Shown in pieces: positions 32,073 to 35,931 of a stretch of DNA of 35,931 bases. Below the pieces are notes generated by a model, which was not told the DNA's origin, searched no databases, and worked only from the letters and a program-made list of their open reading frames with translations. The translations under genes were made by a program, and so were the position numbers. Position 1 is the first letter of the stretch. Each line of letters starts with the position of its first letter. This DNA is from Oscillospiraceae bacterium (GTDB lineage: Bacteria; Bacillota; Clostridia; Oscillospirales; Oscillospiraceae): contig WRNV01000010.1 of NCBI GenBank assembly GCA_009776445.1, positions 10,254 through 46,184 on the forward strand, given 5' to 3'.

Positions 32073-32088
32073 TCAACGCTTCATATCC

Positions 32089-32637
32089 TCAACATATGAT
32101 CTCTTGGCGCACTTCTTCTGACGCGTCTCTGCAGCGCAGCTTTGTGACAAGCGCAAGACCGAATTCAATAGCGGATCCAGCAGCTTGCCCAGTGATAAAA
32201 TTTCCGTCCGCAACGACCGGAACTCCCCGTTGGACAATCCCGCCGGCAGCCTCGACCTTATCGGACACTGTAGGGTAACATGTAACCTTCCTGCCGTCGA
32301 TAATGCCCAGCTTAGCCAGCAGTGAAGGCGCCGCGCATATAGCCCCAATCATTTTGCCGGAGTCCAATACTCGGCGTATCAGTTCCATTGCGCCCGTGGA
32401 ACCGGCAATTGAAGCGACTCCTCCCCCGCCGCCTGGGAGTACCAACATTTCCAGAGATTCAAAATCGACCTGTTCGAGCGTCATATCCGCCTTGACAGTA
32501 AGCCCGTGCCCGCCACAAACCATGGCGTCAGCCGTAATGGATACGGTAGCCGCTTCGATGTCTGCACGACGCAATATATCAAGCGGCGCGACGGCCTCAA
32601 TTTCCTCGAAACCTTCACCAAGTAACATATAAACCAT
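32089..32637 (-). CDS. DJ-1/PfpI-family protein
   Basis: This 182-residue protein matches the DJ-1/ThiJ subgroup: GEGFEEIEAVAPLDILRRA near the start (Glu14), LVLPGGGGG, the nucleophile elbow GAICAAPSLL (Cys101) and the oxyanion region. Members act as glyoxalase/deglycase-like or redox-sensing proteins; the exact activity cannot be told. AAAAGGGG precedes the ATG and a near-consensus promoter lies upstream. The MITE-like element sits just downstream of its stop. Confidence 0.92.
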   Translation of the reverse strand: MVYMLLGEGFEEIEAVAPLDILRRADIEAATVSITADAMVCGGHGLTVKADMTLEQVDFESLEMLVLPGGGGGVASIAGSTGAMELIRRVLDSGKMIGAICAAPSLLAKLGIIDGRKVTCYPTVSDKVEAAGGIVQRGVPVVADGNFITGQAAGSAIEFGLALVTKLRCRDASEEVRQEIIC

Positions 32638-32668
32638 AATATTTACACCCCTTTTCTATATACGTTAT

Positions 32669-32697
32669 TTTAAACATTTTACGTCTTTATGTCAACC
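32669..32697 (-). promoter_or_regulatory. SigA-type promoter for the DJ-1 gene
   Basis: On the minus strand a perfect TTGACA (32697-32692), a 17-base spacer and TAAAAT (32674-32669) lie about 30 bases before the start codon; eleven of twelve consensus bases match. Confidence 0.8.
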
Positions 32698-32729
32698 ACA
32701 AGTCTTAACAGCAAATCCTTTGTGGCATA

Positions 32730-32759
32730 TTGACTTTCATTGTGGGAGTAGATTATAAT
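32730..32759 (+). promoter_or_regulatory. SigA-type promoter for the GH92 gene
   Basis: TTGACT (32730-32735), an 18-base spacer and a perfect TATAAT (32754-32759) would start RNA near 32766. This leaves a leader of about 265 bases before the GH92 start codon. Confidence 0.75.
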
Positions 32760-32765
32760 ATGGCA

Positions 32766-33029
32766 AAGTAAAGCAACGAATAAAGAAATTAAAGTATTCT
32801 GACTCCTGAGTCCTTTCGCAAAACTTTTTATTGCGGACGCAGTTTGTGGTACGTTGTTTTCGAGTACATGTGATAACAGTCGCTTCCAGCAACTGTTTCC
32901 GGGGGGACGTGTTCTCGCGAATATAAAATTAGTAAGCTGAAAATCTATTTGATCGGGTTCTAGTACCGATCCGGTTGTTGTTTGTCAAAACAACAGAAAA
33001 TCAATACAATATTTAATGGAGGGAAATCA
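32766..33029 (+). other. Long 5' leader of the GH92 gene, possibly structured
   Basis: No gene was seen in this stretch. It can form several short hairpins: GACTC-CT-GAGTC near 32802, GATCGG with CCGATC near 32951-32971, and GTTGTTT-GTCA-AAACAAC near 32980, just before the ribosome site GGAGGG. I do not recognise a known riboswitch class. A regulatory leader is possible but unproven. Confidence 0.4.
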
Positions 33030-35931
33030 ATGAAACGCAAATTAACCTTTTTGCTCGCACTATCTATGATCCTCTCGTTTGCGCTCGCAAGCGGGCTTAT
33101 ACTGCCCGTTGCCGCCGCAGACCCTGTGGACGAGTACTTCTGGAACTTCTCCGACCTGCCGGTTGGGTATTCGTTTACCGACAACATCGCCGCAGATACG
33201 CAAAACACGACCGGTACCGGCCAGCAGTCCTATACCAACGTCACGCACAGAGCTTTCAGCTCTCTTAATTCAGCCGGCACGACGCTTACCGGAACCGAAG
33301 GCGCAAACCAAATCGTCACTGACAACCAGAGCTCAAAGTGGTGCAACACAAGCACAACGCTAAGCAACGCATGGTTCATTCTTGACGCGGGCTCCCAAAT
33401 CCATACGAAGGCCTACGCCATCCGGGGCGCGAACGACGACGTGACCTATATAACCGCGCGGGTGCTGCACACCTGGACAATCGAGGGCAGCAACAGCGCC
33501 TCCGGTCCGTGGACTGTCATAAGCTCGCCCGGCGCGCAAGGATCCGGCTGGAGTTCCAACTACCAACTGAGGATCTTCGACTTTACAACCGATACAGCGG
33601 TTTATCCCGAATCGGGTTTCAGGTACTATAGACTCGCAATAACCCGCAGGGGCAATAGCGCTGCCGGTACTGCTCTGAGTACAAGCGGCACGACTATGCA
33701 GTTTTCCTACATTGGCCTTGTGTCCAGCTATGACGTAACGGGCTTTGCGGGAACAGTAAATTATCTGTACCCGTCGATCACTGAAAATCCGGGCGCGATG
33801 CGTGACGGTACGGCAGCCCCTTGGAACGGCCCACACGTGCTCACCGTCAACGGCACTACGACCGGTACAGGTACAGGCACTGTCAGCGCGAAAAGCTACA
33901 CAACAGTCCGCAAAGACCTTAATATCCAAGTTTACCCAGACACCAGGCTTTCTTATGTTATAAACCCGCAAGACGGAAACTCAAGTTCAAGCTATGACTT
34001 TAAGCTCACCTCTTGCCACCAGGCGATCGACTTGAAATTCACCGATGGCACACGCCTTAAGGACCTTGGCGCCAAGGATTATTTCGGTTTCGACATGACG
34101 CCTATCGGCCAGGGCGGAGCAAGAGTCTACCATGTAAACAGTTGGAACTATGTGGAGAGCAATATTGGCGCGGTAGCTGCCGGCAAGGTGATCGAAGAAA
34201 TCATCATTGGCTTCGAAAAGCCGGATTCTCCCAGAAACATCGTGGTCAGAGCTGCGTATGACGACCTTAAGATTTTCAGGCGCGACGACACAACGCTCAT
34301 ACCCAGCGTCGAACTGGCCGACTTCGCTGACGTCCGTTTCGGAACACGCGTCGGCGACTTTGGCAACGGCGCCTGCTCTCCGCTGGTCGGCACTCCGAAC
34401 CCGTTTAACTACTGGGTTCCGTGTACTACTAGCTCAAGCACAACAAGCCCGTACAACTCGCAGGGACGCTCGATCAACTACATAAGGAGCAGCCATATTG
34501 CGAGCCGCTGGTTCAGCGAGACAGGCTCCATGACATTCAGGCCGGACGCGACCAGCACCACGCAAAGAACCAGCGCCAGCAGTTTCCACAAGGACAATGA
34601 GATCGCCCACCCATACCACTACAGCGTCAAGTTCAACGACGACGACGCTGTCAATCCGGGCGTCACATTTGAACTTACTCCTATGGAACATTCGGCAGTG
34701 TTTCGCTTCACGTTCCCTGCTGGCTCAACCAACAGGAGTGTACAGATCGGCGGATTCGGCACTACGCCAACACGGACTGGAAACACATTTACAGGCAGAG
34801 ACGGCACAAACAGCTACGGTCTGAAAAATATGCAAATTTACGGAATCTTCAACGCTACGCCGTCGAGCGCCACGACCAGCACTTCAGGCTTGGTGGCAAA
34901 CTTTGCGGCTAACCCAACCGGACCGAACGGCGAGACGATAATCGAGCTGAAAGTTGCTACTTCGTTTATGAGTACGTCCCAGGCTCAGAAAAACCTGCAA
35001 CTGGAAATCGACGATAACGAATGGTTTGACGCGGTAATGGCGAAATCCAAAACCATTTGGAACAAAGTGTTCGCGTCCACCGCGATAAACGACCCCACCG
35101 CAAACTATTGGGATCTTGTGGACTTTTACTCGAAATACGCTCGCACCTGCATGTACCCAACGATCCTGCACGAAAATACGCAGACAGGCACGATCGCGGA
35201 AGCGCGCGCCAACCCCAGATGGCAGTATGTCAGCCCATACAGGGGATCAACCTCGAACCTCGTTATAAGGGACGGCTATCTGGCGTATAACGAAGGCTTT
35301 TGGGATACGTTCCGTTCAAAATGGACGGCTCTGATATTCTTCAGACCCTCCGACGTCGGTAAGCTCTTCGACGGCATAGTCAGCCACTTCACCGATCAGG
35401 ACAGCAGGGGCAGCTTCGGTATACCGCGCTGGATTAAGCCAGCAGGCCAGAACCTGATGGTCATGACCAGCTCTGACGTAATTGCCACCGAGCTTTACGC
35501 GCGCAACGTGAATTATAATTACAAGGTCGGATACGACGCTTCGCTCAAGTCATCCACGGCATACGGGCCGACGAGTGGCACACAGGGCGGGCGCTTCGGC
35601 ATTCAGACATCCATATTCTATGGATACACGCCTTGGGGCGCGGCTCCGGCAGCCGGCGGTGGCGGTCAGCTCGACGCTTCATGGGCGATCGAAGGCTTTG
35701 TCAATGACGCCGGCACGGCTAAGATGGCCAAAGGCTTGAGGGACGAGGCTATCGCGGCAGGTAACACAGAGCTCGCGCGGTCATACAACGACGAATATCT
35801 CTACTTCGAGAACCGCGCCAAGTACTATAGGAACCTATTTAACCCAACCAATGCAGGCAGCGTCAGCAGCCCGGGTTGGCTGATGAACAGGAACACCAGC
35901 GGCCAGTGGCTTGGTGGCAACGGCAGCACCA
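33030..35931 (+). CDS. Secreted GH92-type alpha-mannosidase with discoidin-like N-terminal domain, 3' partial
   Basis: The frame starts at ATG 33030 after GGAGGG and stays open for 967 codons to the window edge. It begins with a signal peptide (MKRKLTFLLALSMILSFALA...VAAAD). A discoidin-like domain (about 30-220: AWFILDAGSQIHTKAYAIRG, WTIEGSNSASGPWTVIS, YYRLAITRRG) is followed by a second beta domain (about 250-425: IDLKFTDGTRLKDLGAKDYF). GH92-like sequence starts about 433 (FADVRFGTRVGDFGNG) and continues through IWNKVFAS, NEGFWDTFRSKW, FGIPRWIKP and ENRAKYYRNLFNP. GH92 enzymes are calcium-dependent exo-alpha-mannosidases acting on N-glycans or other mannosides. The protein is exported and probably trims host or own mannosylated glycans. 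The catalytic C-terminal end is outside the window. Confidence 0.85.
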   Translation, partial: MKRKLTFLLALSMILSFALASGLILPVAAADPVDEYFWNFSDLPVGYSFTDNIAADTQNTTGTGQQSYTNVTHRAFSSLNSAGTTLTGTEGANQIVTDNQSSKWCNTSTTLSNAWFILDAGSQIHTKAYAIRGANDDVTYITARVLHTWTIEGSNSASGPWTVISSPGAQGSGWSSNYQLRIFDFTTDTAVYPESGFRYYRLAITRRGNSAAGTALSTSGTTMQFSYIGLVSSYDVTGFAGTVNYLYPSITENPGAMRDGTAAPWNGPHVLTVNGTTTGTGTGTVSAKSYTTVRKDLNIQVYPDTRLSYVINPQDGNSSSSYDFKLTSCHQAIDLKFTDGTRLKDLGAKDYFGFDMTPIGQGGARVYHVNSWNYVESNIGAVAAGKVIEEIIIGFEKPDSPRNIVVRAAYDDLKIFRRDDTTLIPSVELADFADVRFGTRVGDFGNGACSPLVGTPNPFNYWVPCTTSSSTTSPYNSQGRSINYIRSSHIASRWFSETGSMTFRPDATSTTQRTSASSFHKDNEIAHPYHYSVKFNDDDAVNPGVTFELTPMEHSAVFRFTFPAGSTNRSVQIGGFGTTPTRTGNTFTGRDGTNSYGLKNMQIYGIFNATPSSATTSTSGLVANFAANPTGPNGETIIELKVATSFMSTSQAQKNLQLEIDDNEWFDAVMAKSKTIWNKVFASTAINDPTANYWDLVDFYSKYARTCMYPTILHENTQTGTIAEARANPRWQYVSPYRGSTSNLVIRDGYLAYNEGFWDTFRSKWTALIFFRPSDVGKLFDGIVSHFTDQDSRGSFGIPRWIKPAGQNLMVMTSSDVIATELYARNVNYNYKVGYDASLKSSTAYGPTSGTQGGRFGIQTSIFYGYTPWGAAPAAGGGGQLDASWAIEGFVNDAGTAKMAKGLRDEAIAAGNTELARSYNDEYLYFENRAKYYRNLFNPTNAGSVSSPGWLMNRNTSGQWLGGNGST

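Noticed and set aside
33360..33971. 203-residue minus-strand frame
   Set aside because: It lies antisense to the GH92-type gene, whose plus-strand frame is open from 33030 to the window end and has a signal peptide.

Overview
The window looks like chromosome from a Gram-positive-type member of the Bacillota, most likely an uncultured Clostridia. Pointers are an EssC/EsaB-type type VII secretion locus, a DnaD plus DnaC/DnaI-type helicase-loader pair, lipobox lipoproteins, strong AGGAGG-type ribosome sites and SigA-like promoters. No rRNA, CRISPR array or intact transposase gene was seen.

Layout. (1) Positions 1-3430: the 3' part of a secreted S15-type dipeptidyl peptidase carrying InlB-like and Big2-like cell-surface modules, then a small secreted coiled-coil protein. 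(2) Positions 3511-19339, all on the minus strand: a 17-gene type VII secretion (T7SS) cluster. In transcription order it encodes a membrane FHA protein, a PP2C phosphatase, the EssC ATPase, a TPR/Ig lipoprotein, a LytTR regulator, a small hypothetical protein, an EsaB/YukD ubiquitin-like protein, a 486-residue WXG100-like protein with an acidic middle, a DUF4176 protein, five WXG100-class proteins, a second protein with the same N-terminal module as the 486-residue one, a Ser/Thr kinase with one membrane segment and an external TPR domain, and a 51-residue membrane protein. (3) Positions 19465-21177: a GT39/PMT-type membrane mannosyltransferase, divergent from the T7SS cluster. (4) Positions 21178-23740: an apparently AT-richer accessory stretch with gene fragments, a YhcG-type PDDEXK nuclease, a possible restriction-modification scar and a nicotinamidase-like hydrolase, bounded by a terminator and tRNA-Pro(UGG). 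(5) Positions 24170-26930: a TldD/TldE pair. (6) Positions 26961-31819, minus: a cyclic-2,3-diphosphoglycerate-synthetase-like GTPase, DnaD, the helicase loader, and a CcdA/TlpA thiol-redox pair. (7) Positions 31941-32637: a MITE-like inverted-repeat element and a DJ-1/PfpI gene. (8) From 33030 to the window end: a secreted GH92 alpha-mannosidase with a discoidin-like N-terminus, cut by the window edge.

The T7SS cluster is the main interest. It has EssC, EsaB and many WXG100 proteins, but no recognisable EssA, EssB or EsaA. It does encode a complete phospho-signalling set: kinase, PP2C, and FHA domains both on EssC and on a separate membrane protein. The kinase has the EssB-like order cytoplasmic kinase fold, single membrane helix, external helical domain, and it carries a long activation-segment insertion with repeated Thr-Glu motifs. 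My inference is a phosphorylation-controlled, non-T7SSb secretion subtype in which the kinase may also take the structural place of EssB. Six of the seven WXG100-like proteins carry a YxxxD/E motif near the end of the helical domain.
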